The notes: generated from the letters alone by a model not told the origin. Shown: positions 1-6,765, counted from the stretch's first letter. The stretch: 7,905 bases of DNA from Actinomycetota bacterium (GCA_005788585.1 SYBY01000379.1:1-7905); one strand, 5' to 3'. Made by a program: numbers and translations.

Positions 1-4
1 CAGG

Positions 5-10
5 TACGAT
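5..10 (+). promoter_or_regulatory. possible -10 box for the LPXTG protein gene
   Basis: TACGAT matches the TANNNT form of a -10 element and would start transcription about 48 nt before the ATG at 65. Any -35 element lies outside the window, so this rests on one hexamer. Confidence 0.2.
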
Positions 11-64
11 CCGCGACTCACGATCTTTGCCGTCCGGGAGACCTCCGAAGGGAACACCGTTCTT

Positions 65-382
65 ATGAACCTCCATCGCATCATCGTCCTTGCCATCGTG
101 GCCCTCTTGGCCCTGCCTGGCGCCGCCGTGGCCCAGGACGCCACCCAGGACGGCTACGGCGACGACAGCGGCCAGGTCCAGGACACGGTCACGGAGACCA
201 CCGAGACCGAAGAGGAGCCCGCGGTGGCCGGCGAGTCCGCGGCGCCGACCGCCGCTGCCGCCCCGCAGCCGGCCCAGGAGACGCTGCCCTTCACGGGCGA
301 CGACGAGGTCATCATCGCCCTGGCCGGCGCGCTGCTCCTTGGCACAGGCCTTGCGATGCGTCACGTCGCGCGCGCCAGTTAG
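65..382 (+). CDS. small secreted LPXTG cell-wall-anchored protein
   Basis: This encodes a 105-residue protein with the three-part layout of a sortase substrate. Residues 1-23 form a signal peptide (basic start, hydrophobic core, AVA before Gln24). Residues 24-73 are a low-complexity acidic linker rich in Thr, Glu, Ala and Pro. Then come LPFTG at 74-78, a hydrophobic stretch at about 82-98, and a short tail with two Arg and one His. Known for the family: sortase cleaves between Thr and Gly and joins the protein to the cell envelope. Only about 50 residues would remain after both cleavages, with no visible folded domain, so the job is unknown; a spacer or surface-charge peptide is a guess. The ATG at 65 follows GAAGGGA (47-53), the only convincing Shine-Dalgarno in the window, though its spacing is long. 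No sortase gene lies nearby. A strong hairpin follows the stop. Confidence 0.85.
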   Translation: MNLHRIIVLAIVALLALPGAAVAQDATQDGYGDDSGQVQDTVTETTETEEEPAVAGESAAPTAAAAPQPAQETLPFTGDDEVIIALAGALLLGTGLAMRHVARAS

Positions 383-407
383 CACCCGCGCCATCACGTG
401 CAGTCTT

Positions 408-433
408 GAACGGGCGCCCCAGGGCGCCCGTTC
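408..433 (+). terminator. hairpin terminator after the LPXTG protein gene
   Basis: There is a perfect 11-bp inverted repeat, GAACGGGCGCC at 408-418 and GGCGCCCGTTC at 423-433, with a CCAG loop. It starts 26 nt after the stop codon. Only a short GCGTTTC follows instead of a full T tract, as is common in high-GC bacteria. It separates the LPXTG gene from the ABC operon promoter. Confidence 0.7.
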
Positions 434-461
434 GCGTTTCGGCGCCAGGCGGCGTCGTGTT

Positions 462-475
462 GTTGCATGAGCAAC
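462..475. promoter_or_regulatory. palindromic operator-like site before the ABC exporter operon
   Basis: GTTGCATGAGCAAC is an inverted repeat with perfect 5-bp arms (GTTGC/GCAAC) around ATGA. It touches the -10 box at 476-481, so a bound protein would cover the -35/-10 spacer. TTGC-N4-GCAA symmetry is of a kind often bound by MarR-type repressors, but the regulator type is a guess and no such gene is in the window. It does not resemble the operator pair at 5251-5315, which argues against control by the TetR protein encoded here. Confidence 0.45.
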
Positions 476-481
476 TAGACT
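476..481 (+). promoter_or_regulatory. -10 box of a probable leaderless ABC operon promoter
   Basis: TAGACT fits TANNNT and lies 9 nt before the ATG at 491. No Shine-Dalgarno lies between 470 and 490, and no good -35 hexamer is seen at 17-bp spacing. Together this suggests transcription begins at or within a few bases of the start codon. Confidence 0.45.
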
Positions 482-490
482 GCCTTCGGC

Positions 491-2266
491 ATGGCGATCT
501 TCTGGCGTCTCCTCGGCTTCCTGCGCCCGCACAAGGTGGGCGTCTGGGCGTCCCTGCTCTTCGCGATGGCCGCGATGGGCTTCACCGTCGCGATCCCCGC
601 GCTGACGGGCGCCGTGGTCACCGCCATCCAGGACGGCGACGCCGACAAGGTGCGGACCTTCGGGCTCTACATCCTGGGCGCCGCGTTCGGGCGCTGGATC
701 CTCACGGTCATCCGGCGCCTCATCGCCGGGCGCGTCTCCCTGGGCGTCGAGTTCGACCTGCGCCAGCGCGTGTACACGCACCTGCAGGGCCTCGAGCTCG
801 GATTCTTCGACCGTCAGCAGACCGGCCAGCTCATGTCCCGCGCGACGGTCGACCTCCAGGCCGTCCGGTTCTTTCTCGGGTACGGCCTGATCTTCATCAC
901 CCAGTCCGCGCTGACGATCGTCTTCACCGCCGTGGCGATGTTCGTCATCGACCCTGCCCTCGCCGCGGTCTCCCTGATCCCCGTGCCGTTCGTGGTGTGG
1001 ATCGCATTCCGGTACGGCCGGATCGCCCGCCCGGCGCAGCAGGAGGTCCAGCAGCGCCTCGCCGAGACGACCGCCGAGGCCGAGGAGACCATCGGCGGCG
1101 TGCGGATCGTCAAGGCCTTCGCGCGTGAGGACCGTCAGCAGGCACGGTTCGAGCACGCCGTCAGTCGCGTCTTCGCCCAGTCGATGTACGCGACGCGCCT
1201 GCGGGCGTTCTACCAGCCGCTCATCGGGTTCCTCCCCCAGCTCGGCCTCGCCCTGCTGCTGGTCGTCGGCGGCACCCAGGTGATCAACGGCTCGATGAGC
1301 CTCGGCCACTTCACGGCGTTCTACACCTACCTCGTCACGCTGCTCGGCCCGATGCGGATGCTCGGCATGGCACTCGGCATGGCCCAGCGCGCCGTGGCCT
1401 CGGGCGCACGCCTCTTCGAGATCCTCGACCGTGAGCCGCGCATCACGACCCCCGCGGGTGCCCCGCCGCTGCCCGACGGCGCGGGCCGCGTCGAGCTGCG
1501 CGGCGTCACGCTCGACTTCGACCCGGAGCGGGGCACCGCGCCCGCGCTGCGCGACGTCGACCTCACCGTCGAGGCGGGCACGACGATCGCCCTCGTCGGA
1601 GGAACGGGATCGGGCAAGACGTCGCTCGTCGCCCTGCTGCCCCGGCTGTACGACCCCACCGCCGGCGCGGTCCTGATCGACGGTGCAGACGTCCGCGAGG
1701 TGGACATCGACGCGCTGCGTGCGGACATCGCGGTGGTCGACGACGACCCGTTCCTGTTCAGCGCCACGGTGCGCGAGAACATCGCGTACGCGCGCCCCGA
1801 CGCCACCGATGAGGAGATCGAGCGGGCCGCGCGCCGCGCGCAGGCCGCCGAGTTCATCGAGCGTCTGCCCGACGGGTACGACACCCGGGTGGGCGAGCGT
1901 GGCCTGACCCTCTCGGGCGGGCAGCGCCAGCGCGTCGCCATCGCCCGCGCGCTGCTAGCCGAGCCGCGGATCCTCGTCCTCGACGACGCGACGTCGGCGG
2001 TCGACGCGTCGACCGAGCAGCAGATCAAGCTCGCCCTGCGCGAGGCGATGCAGGGGCGCACGACGTTCATCATCGCCCACCGCCTCTCGACGATCGCGCT
2101 GGCCGACGAGATCGCCGTGCTCGAAGACGGCGAGCTGGTGTGCCACGGCACGCACGACGAGCTGCTCGAGCACAACGCCCTGTATCGCGAGATCGTGGAG
2201 AAGGGCCTGCCCGACCAGGTCTTCCTCAACCGCAAGCCGGCCGAGCCCGAGGTCGCAGGCCTATGA
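491..2266 (+). CDS. ABC exporter half-transporter, degenerate-site subunit
   Basis: This 591-residue protein has one six-helix membrane domain (helices near residues 17-43, 55-75, 127-152, 155-174, 242-262 and 270-292) and a C-terminal ATPase domain, the usual size for a type IV ABC exporter half. Motifs seen: Walker A GGTGSGKT at 370-377, signature LSGGQ at 474-478, Walker B ending LDDATSAVD with Asp499 where the catalytic Glu normally is, and H-loop His530. The Q-loop reads VVDDDPFLF, putting Asp418 where Gln is expected. Asp in Walker B marks the degenerate-site subunit of heterodimeric exporters (established for TM287/288 and BmrCD-type pairs). The partner is the next gene, overlapping by ATGA. 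Substrate is unknown; lipid or drug export is typical, and some mycobacterial relatives have been proposed to import fatty acids. The ATG at 491 gives a normal N-terminus but has no Shine-Dalgarno. Confidence 0.93.
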   Translation: MAIFWRLLGFLRPHKVGVWASLLFAMAAMGFTVAIPALTGAVVTAIQDGDADKVRTFGLYILGAAFGRWILTVIRRLIAGRVSLGVEFDLRQRVYTHLQGLELGFFDRQQTGQLMSRATVDLQAVRFFLGYGLIFITQSALTIVFTAVAMFVIDPALAAVSLIPVPFVVWIAFRYGRIARPAQQEVQQRLAETTAEAEETIGGVRIVKAFAREDRQQARFEHAVSRVFAQSMYATRLRAFYQPLIGFLPQLGLALLLVVGGTQVINGSMSLGHFTAFYTYLVTLLGPMRMLGMALGMAQRAVASGARLFEILDREPRITTPAGAPPLPDGAGRVELRGVTLDFDPERGTAPALRDVDLTVEAGTTIALVGGTGSGKTSLVALLPRLYDPTAGAVLIDGADVREVDIDALRADIAVVDDDPFLFSATVRENIAYARPDATDEEIERAARRAQAAEFIERLPDGYDTRVGERGLTLSGGQRQRVAIARALLAEPRILVLDDATSAVDASTEQQIKLALREAMQGRTTFIIAHRLSTIALADEIAVLEDGELVCHGTHDELLEHNALYREIVEKGLPDQVFLNRKPAEPEVAGL

Positions 2267-4056
2267 GCAGGCGGGCGGATATCGCGCGGCGGTGGCGCCA
2301 GACCGGCGGTCGCGGGACGAAGCTCCGTGGGCTGCTCCAGCTCCTGCGCCCCTACCGGGCGAAGGTCATCCTGATGTTCGGCGCGCTCATCTTTGCGACC
2401 GCCGCGTCGCTGGCCCCCGCGCCGCTCGTCGCCGTCGCGATCGACAAGGGCATCACGGCGAAGGACGAACAGGTCCTCTACCTCGTCACCGCCGCCTTCG
2501 TCGCCGCCGCCGTCATCTACTGGCTCGCGACGTACCTGCAGACGTACCTGACCGGCTGGGTCGGCCAGCGCGCGCTGCAGGACCTGCGCCTGCGGGTGTT
2601 CGCCCACCTCCAGACGATGCCCGTCGGCTTCTTCGAGCGCCGCCGCGCCGGCGTGCTCATCAGCCGGCTGACGAACGACGTCCAGGCGCTGGACTCGCTC
2701 GTGACGGACTCGGTCACCACGCTGTTCCAGGCGACGCTGACGCTCGTGGGCACCATGGTCATCCTGCTGCTCCTCGACGTGCAGCTGGCGCTCATGGTCT
2801 TCCTGATCTTCCCGATCATGCTCATCGCGTCACTGGCGTTCCGGATCATCAGCGCCGACGCGTACCGCCGCACGCGCGAGACGATCGGCTCGATCACCGC
2901 CTACCTCCAGGAGACGCTGTCGGGCATCCGCGTCGTGCGGACCTTCGGCCAGGAGCCCCGGCACGTGCGCGAGTTCGGCGGGCTCAACGACAAGAACCGC
3001 GACGCGAACATGACGACGGTCAACCTCAACGCCGCGTACTTCCCCGCGGTCGAGATGGTCGGCTCGGCCGCCACCGTCGCCGTCATCCTGGTCGGCGGAT
3101 CGCAGGCGGTGCAGGGCGACATCAGCATCGGCGTCCTCGTCGCGTTCATCGGCGCGCTCAACGGCTTCTTCGACCCGATCCAGCAGCTCTCCCAGCTCTA
3201 CACCACCTACCAGGCGGGCATGGCGGCACTCGACAAGATCTTCGAGCTGCTCGACGAGGAGTCCGACCTCGTCGACAAGCCCGACGCACTCGCGCTGCCG
3301 ACGCTGCGGGGCGAGATCGAGTTCCGCGACGTGACGTTCCAGTACCGCGCCGACGAACCGGATCACGCGCCCGCGATGGACGGCATCTCGCTGCACATCC
3401 CACCAGGCCAGACAGTGGCGCTGGTCGGCGAGACCGGCGCGGGCAAGTCGACGTTCGCCAAGCTCGTGGCCCGGTTCTACGACCCGACCTCCGGCGCGGT
3501 GCTCGTCGACGGCCACGACCTGCGGGACGTCGCCTCCTCGTCCCTGCGTGGTCAGCTCGGCATCGTGCCGCAGGAGGGCTTCCTGTTCAGCGGCACGGTC
3601 TACGACAACATCGCCTTCGGGCGCGCCGAGGCCACCGAGGAGGAGGTCCACGACGCCGCCCGCACGGTCGGGGCCCACGACTTCATCACCAAGCTCGAGC
3701 ACGGCTACGACACCGAGGTCGGCGAGCGCGGCGTGCAGCTGTCTGCCGGACAGCGCCAGCTGCTCGCCTTCGCCCGCGCGCTCGTCGCGGACCCGCGGAT
3801 TCTCATCCTCGACGAGGCGACGTCGAACGTGGATCTGCACTCCGAGACGAAGATCGAGCAGGGGCTGCGCCGGCTGCTCGCCGGCCGGACGTCGATCGTG
3901 ATCGCGCACCGCCTGTCGACCATCCGCCAGGCCGGGCGCATCGTCGTCCTCGAGCACGGCAGGATCGTCGAGCAGGGCACGCATGACGAGCTGCTCGACG
4001 CCGAGGGCGCGTATTGGCGGCTCTACCGCGACTGGATGGAGCAGGCCGCGGCCTAG
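2263..4056 (+). CDS. ABC exporter half-transporter, catalytic subunit
   Basis: This 597-residue protein has a six-helix membrane domain after a basic N-terminal extension of about 25 residues, then an ATPase domain. Motifs seen: Walker A GETGAGKST at 389-397, Q-loop Gln437 in VPQEGFLF, signature LSAGQ at 493-497, Walker B LDEATSNVD with catalytic Glu518, and H-loop His549. All catalytic residues are present, but the signature has Ala for the first Gly. In a heterodimer this LSAGQ would face the degenerate Walker B of the upstream partner, so both departures fall on the same non-hydrolysing site. The ATG at 2263 overlaps the preceding TGA (ATGA), indicating coupled translation and matched amounts. 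An in-frame upstream start at 2140 would lie deep inside the partner gene and is unlikely. The TAG stop lies in a CTAG shared with the convergent acetyltransferase gene. Confidence 0.93.
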   Translation: MSRRADIARRWRQTGGRGTKLRGLLQLLRPYRAKVILMFGALIFATAASLAPAPLVAVAIDKGITAKDEQVLYLVTAAFVAAAVIYWLATYLQTYLTGWVGQRALQDLRLRVFAHLQTMPVGFFERRRAGVLISRLTNDVQALDSLVTDSVTTLFQATLTLVGTMVILLLLDVQLALMVFLIFPIMLIASLAFRIISADAYRRTRETIGSITAYLQETLSGIRVVRTFGQEPRHVREFGGLNDKNRDANMTTVNLNAAYFPAVEMVGSAATVAVILVGGSQAVQGDISIGVLVAFIGALNGFFDPIQQLSQLYTTYQAGMAALDKIFELLDEESDLVDKPDALALPTLRGEIEFRDVTFQYRADEPDHAPAMDGISLHIPPGQTVALVGETGAGKSTFAKLVARFYDPTSGAVLVDGHDLRDVASSSLRGQLGIVPQEGFLFSGTVYDNIAFGRAEATEEEVHDAARTVGAHDFITKLEHGYDTEVGERGVQLSAGQRQLLAFARALVADPRILILDEATSNVDLHSETKIEQGLRRLLAGRTSIVIAHRLSTIRQAGRIVVLEHGRIVEQGTHDELLDAEGAYWRLYRDWMEQAAA

Positions 4057-4595
4057 GGCGTGCCGGCGTAGACGACCACCGTCTCGCCGCGCGGGCCCTT
4101 CCCCTCGCCGGCCTCCTCGAGGCCGAGCTTGACGGCCACCGCGCGCGAGCGGTCGTTGGCGGGACGGATCAGCGCGACGATCCGGGTCAGGCCGAGACGG
4201 TCCGCCGCGTCGGTGGCGACCGCGCGGGCCCCCTCCGTGGCGTAGCCCTGGCCCCAGGCCGCCCGGCGCAGGCGCCAGCCGATCTCCGTGGCCCCGCCCT
4301 CGACGCTGTGGGCCGGGACAGGCGCGGTGCCGATGAACCCGAGGTACGTTCCGGTCGCAGCGTCCTCGGCGGTGAACAGGCCGGCGTCGTCCTGACGCCA
4401 GCGCTCGAGCAACGTGGCGAAGCCCAGCTCCGCGCTGGCGCGGTCGACCGGGCGGCCGAGGCCGATGTGGCGCATGACCTCCGGGTCCGCGCACATGAGG
4501 GCGAAGGGCTCGAGGTCGGCCTCGACCGGCCGGCGCAGCAGCAGGCGCTCGGTGCGCAACTCGATCAGCGGGCCGGCCGGCACGACGCCGCCCAC
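4053..4595 (-). CDS. GNAT-family N-acetyltransferase, RimJ/RimL-like
   Basis: This protein of up to 180 residues has the acetyl-CoA-dependent GNAT fold of the RimJ/RimL type. It opens with IELRTERLLLRRP (11-23). The acetyl-CoA loop is in EIGWRLRRAAWGQGYATEG (104-122), and the late motif is NDRSRAVAVKLGLEEAG (147-163). Family members acetylate protein N-termini, small amines or antibiotics; the acceptor cannot be read from the sequence. It lies directly after the TetR gene and overlaps its end, so the two are almost certainly co-transcribed. The start is uncertain: GTG at 4595 gives a 31-nt overlap, GTG at 4583 gives 19 nt, and CTG at 4568 would form a CTGA overlap with the TetR stop and begin exactly at the conserved core. 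None has a clear Shine-Dalgarno. Its 3' end overlaps the second ABC gene by 4 nt. Confidence 0.88.
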   Translation of the reverse strand: MGGVVPAGPLIELRTERLLLRRPVEADLEPFALMCADPEVMRHIGLGRPVDRASAELGFATLLERWRQDDAGLFTAEDAATGTYLGFIGTAPVPAHSVEGGATEIGWRLRRAAWGQGYATEGARAVATDAADRLGLTRIVALIRPANDRSRAVAVKLGLEEAGEGKGPRGETVVVYAGTP

Positions 4596-5230
4596 GCCGC
4601 GGTGAGGGCGTCGCCCTGTGCCTTCGTGAGAGGCGGCTCGGAGAGCGGCGTCGCGTGGGGCGCGCGCAGCCCGTCGAGCAGGATCCCGAGGTGCCGGCGC
4701 CAGTAGTCGGGTGCGATGTCCCCGGTGATCTCGACCGCGCGCCCGGCGCCCCAGAGCATCACGGTCACGTCCTCGGCCGTGATGTCGTCGCGCAAGGTGC
4801 CTGCAGCCTGTGCGCGAGCGATGATCGCCACCAGCTGCGGGCGCACGCGCTCGCGCAGGGTGGGCTTGCCCGTCGCCACCATGCGGTCGGCGATGAGCGC
4901 CTTGAACCCGCGGTCACGGGCGTGGCGCTCGAGGATGCCGCCGAAGAACAGCACGACGCCCTCCCACGGGTCCTCCTGGGCCTCGGCAGCGTCGACGAGG
5001 GCCGCGATCTCGTCGGCGCGGCGGGCGACGATCGCGTCGATGAGCGCCTCCTTCGTGGGAAAGCGCCGGTAGAGCGTGCCGACCCCCACGCCGGCGCGGC
5101 GGGCGATCTCGTCGACGCCCACCTCGATGCCGTCCTCCGCGAAGGCCTGTCGCGCGGCGTCGAGGATCCGCTCGAGATTGCGCTGCGCGTCGCGCCGCAG
5201 TGGCGCGGTCTCGGGTGGTGCGGAGGGCAT
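4565..5230 (-). CDS. TetR-family transcriptional repressor
   Basis: This 221-residue protein has an N-terminal DNA-binding domain starting at LRRDAQRNLERILDAARQAF (11-30). Its helix-turn-helix is at 37-57, VGVDEIARRAGVGVGTLYRRF, followed by the typical PTKEALIDAIV. The remainder (about 75-190) is a helical ligand and dimer domain; its style recalls the SbtR-like C-terminal group, by memory only. Known for the family: such proteins repress a neighbouring exporter and release DNA on binding a small molecule. The divergent MFS gene and the paired operator-like elements between them fit this. The ATG at 5230 lies 9 nt after a good -10 box with no Shine-Dalgarno, so the mRNA may be leaderless. The acetyltransferase gene follows in overlap. 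The ligand is unknown. Confidence 0.93.
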   Translation of the reverse strand: MPSAPPETAPLRRDAQRNLERILDAARQAFAEDGIEVGVDEIARRAGVGVGTLYRRFPTKEALIDAIVARRADEIAALVDAAEAQEDPWEGVVLFFGGILERHARDRGFKALIADRMVATGKPTLRERVRPQLVAIIARAQAAGTLRDDITAEDVTVMLWGAGRAVEITGDIAPDYWRRHLGILLDGLRAPHATPLSEPPLTKAQGDALTAAWAASCRPAR

Positions 5231-5239
5231 CGTCCATCG

Positions 5240-5245
5240 ATTCTA
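5240..5245 (-). promoter_or_regulatory. -10 box of the TetR-GNAT promoter
   Basis: Read on the minus strand this is TAGAAT, five of six matches to TATAAT, ending 9 nt before the TetR start codon. No -35 hexamer stands out at 17-18 bp. The left operator-like element lies immediately upstream, where RNA polymerase would bind, consistent with autorepression. Confidence 0.5.
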
Positions 5246-5250
5246 GCCGG

Positions 5251-5275
5251 AAAGCGGAACCCCTCCTCCGGTTGC
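5251..5275. promoter_or_regulatory. operator-like element O1 for the TetR repressor
   Basis: This shares AAAGCGGA at its left and CTCCGG near its right end with O2, at identical internal spacing. Its symmetry is AA-n-CGGA-N8-TCCG-n-TT (5252-5273), an imperfect palindrome of the size bound by TetR dimers. It abuts the TetR -10 box and lies upstream of the extended -10 of the MFS promoter, so one bound dimer could affect both directions. Confidence 0.6.
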
Positions 5276-5284
5276 TGCTACTGT
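5276..5284 (+). promoter_or_regulatory. extended -10 promoter of the MFS gene
   Basis: TGCTACTGT fits the extended -10 form TGn-TANNNT. Transcription would start near 5291, at the left edge of O2, leaving a leader of about 42 nt before the ATG at 5333. The hexamer 17 bp upstream (GGAACC, 5256-5261) is not a housekeeping -35 but resembles the GGAAC of some alternative sigma factors, which may be chance. Confidence 0.4.
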
Positions 5285-5290
5285 GGTGAG

Positions 5291-5315
5291 AAAGCGGAGT
5301 CACCGCTCCGGATAC
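5291..5315. promoter_or_regulatory. operator-like element O2 for the TetR repressor
   Basis: This is the second copy of the O1 element, 40 bp away and in the same orientation; 17 of 25 positions are identical. It keeps CGGA-N8-TCCG (5295-5310). It sits on the predicted MFS transcription start, where repressor binding would block initiation. It also holds a second overlapping symmetry, AGCGG...CCGCT (5293-5307). Confidence 0.6.
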
Positions 5316-5332
5316 GACCCTCCTCGCCTGAC

Positions 5333-6742
5333 ATGCCCAAGCCCCGCAGCCACTACGGCCTCACCTTCTTCGCCCTGGCCACCGGGGCCATCGCGTTCAC
5401 CCTCCTGCAGTCGATGGTCTCTCCGGCGCTGCCGGAGATCCAGCGCGAGCTCGGGACGACCACGAGCATGGTCACGTGGGTCCTGACCGGCTTCCTGCTG
5501 TCCGCGTCGGTCGCGACGCCGATCCTCGGCCGGCTCGGCGACATGTTCGGCAAGGAGCGCATGCTGCTCGTCGCCCTCGGCGGCCTGTGGCTCGGCACGC
5601 TCGTCGCGGCGCTGGCGACCTCCATCGAGGTGCTCATCGCTGGCCGGCTCATCCAGGGCGTCGGCGGCGCGGTGTTCCCGCTCTCCTTCGGGATCATCCG
5701 CGACGAGTTCCCCGCCGCCCGCGTGCCGACGGGCATCGCGATGGTGTCAGCGATCATGGGCATCGGCGCCGGTGCCGGCATCGTGCTCGCGGGCCCGATC
5801 GTCGACGGTCTCTCCTATCACTGGCTGTTCTGGTTCCCGCTGGTCGCCATCACGATCGCGCTGGCGATGACGCTTCGCTTCGTGCCCGAGTCCCCCATCA
5901 AGACACCGGGCCGCATCAACTGGACGGGCGCGTTCCTGCTCTCCGGCTGGCTCGTGAGCCTGCTCTACGGCATCAGCCGCGCGTCGGACTGGGGCTGGCT
6001 CTCCCCCGCCTTCCTCGGGACGATGGGCCTCGCCGCCGTGCTCGCCGGGCTGTGGGCCCGCAACGAACTGCGCGCCGACGAGCCGCTCATCGACATGCGG
6101 ATGCTCCAGCAGCGCGGCGTGTGGACCACGAACCTCACCGGGCTGCTCCTGGGCTTCGGGATGTTCGGGTCGTTCGTCCTGATCCCGCAGCTCGCGCAGC
6201 TCCCCGAGTCCACCGGGTACGGCTTCGGCGCGAGCGTCACCCAGTCGGGGCTGTTCATGCTGCCCACCACGGTGATGATGCTCCTCGTGAGCCCGATCGC
6301 CGGGCGGCTCACCGAGAAGGTGGGCGCCAAGGTGCCGCTGGTGATCGGCACCGCGCTCGCGTCGCTCTCGTTCCTGCTGCTCGCCGTCGCGCACGGCGAG
6401 CGGATCGACCTCTACCTCGCGGCCGCGCTCCTCGGCGCCGGTATCGGGATGTCCTTCGCCTCGATGGCGAACCTGATCGTGAGCTTCGTGCCCGCCCGGC
6501 AGACCGGCGCGGCCACGGGGATGAACACGATCACGCGGACGGTCGGCGGCTCGCTCGGCGCGCAGATCCTCGCCAGCGTGCTGGCCGCGAACGTCGCGTC
6601 GACCGGGCTTCCGCTCGGCGTCGGGTTCACCACCGGGTTCACGGTGAGCGCGGTCGCCGTCGGCCTCGCCTTCCTCGCGGCCCTCGCGGTGCCGTCGCCG
6701 CGCGCCGCGACCGCGGCGATCCCGGCACCCTCCGCCGCCTGA
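5333..6742 (+). CDS. MFS multidrug transporter, DHA2 (14-TM) type
   Basis: This 469-residue membrane protein has about 14 hydrophobic segments. Motif A, GRLGDMFGKER at 66-76, lies in the loop after helix 2. Motif C, GAGAGIVLAGPIVDG at 145-159 in helix 5, carries the Gly-Pro typical of drug/proton antiporters. Length, helix count and motif C place it in the EmrB/QacA-like DHA2 family, which exports drugs, dyes or toxic metabolites using the proton gradient; the substrate cannot be inferred. The ATG at 5333 gives a short cytoplasmic N-terminus (MPKPRSHYGL) followed directly by helix 1. The open frame upstream to 4655 runs antisense through the TetR gene and is not coding. No Shine-Dalgarno is evident. 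The gene is divergent from the TetR gene and probably its main target. No adaptor or outer-membrane gene accompanies it, as expected for a Gram-positive type cell. Confidence 0.93.
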   Translation: MPKPRSHYGLTFFALATGAIAFTLLQSMVSPALPEIQRELGTTTSMVTWVLTGFLLSASVATPILGRLGDMFGKERMLLVALGGLWLGTLVAALATSIEVLIAGRLIQGVGGAVFPLSFGIIRDEFPAARVPTGIAMVSAIMGIGAGAGIVLAGPIVDGLSYHWLFWFPLVAITIALAMTLRFVPESPIKTPGRINWTGAFLLSGWLVSLLYGISRASDWGWLSPAFLGTMGLAAVLAGLWARNELRADEPLIDMRMLQQRGVWTTNLTGLLLGFGMFGSFVLIPQLAQLPESTGYGFGASVTQSGLFMLPTTVMMLLVSPIAGRLTEKVGAKVPLVIGTALASLSFLLLAVAHGERIDLYLAAALLGAGIGMSFASMANLIVSFVPARQTGAATGMNTITRTVGGSLGAQILASVLAANVASTGLPLGVGFTTGFTVSAVAVGLAFLAALAVPSPRAATAAIPAPSAA

Positions 6743-6765
6743 GAAAAGTCAGGGGTGGGGTCCTG

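Noticed and set aside
2140..2262. Earlier start for the second ABC subunit
   Set aside because: The added residues come from the end of the first subunit gene in another frame and are Arg-rich; ATGA coupling at 2263 is the standard arrangement.
1327..2607. 426-codon open frame on the minus strand across the ABC gene junction
   Set aside because: It lies antisense to strongly conserved ABC motifs; its translation is Arg/Ser-rich and without recognisable domains, as expected from high-GC shadow frames.
4070..4084. AGACG/CGTCT hairpin as a terminator for the ABC operon
   Set aside because: It has only a 5-bp stem and no T tract, and it lies inside the convergent GNAT coding region.
2830..4494. 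554-codon minus-strand open frame across the second ABC gene and the GNAT gene
   Set aside because: It is out of frame with both real genes and its product is Arg/Gly/His-rich low complexity.
4655..5332. N-terminal extension of the MFS open frame
   Set aside because: It runs antisense through the TetR gene; the membrane protein naturally starts at 5333 just before helix 1.
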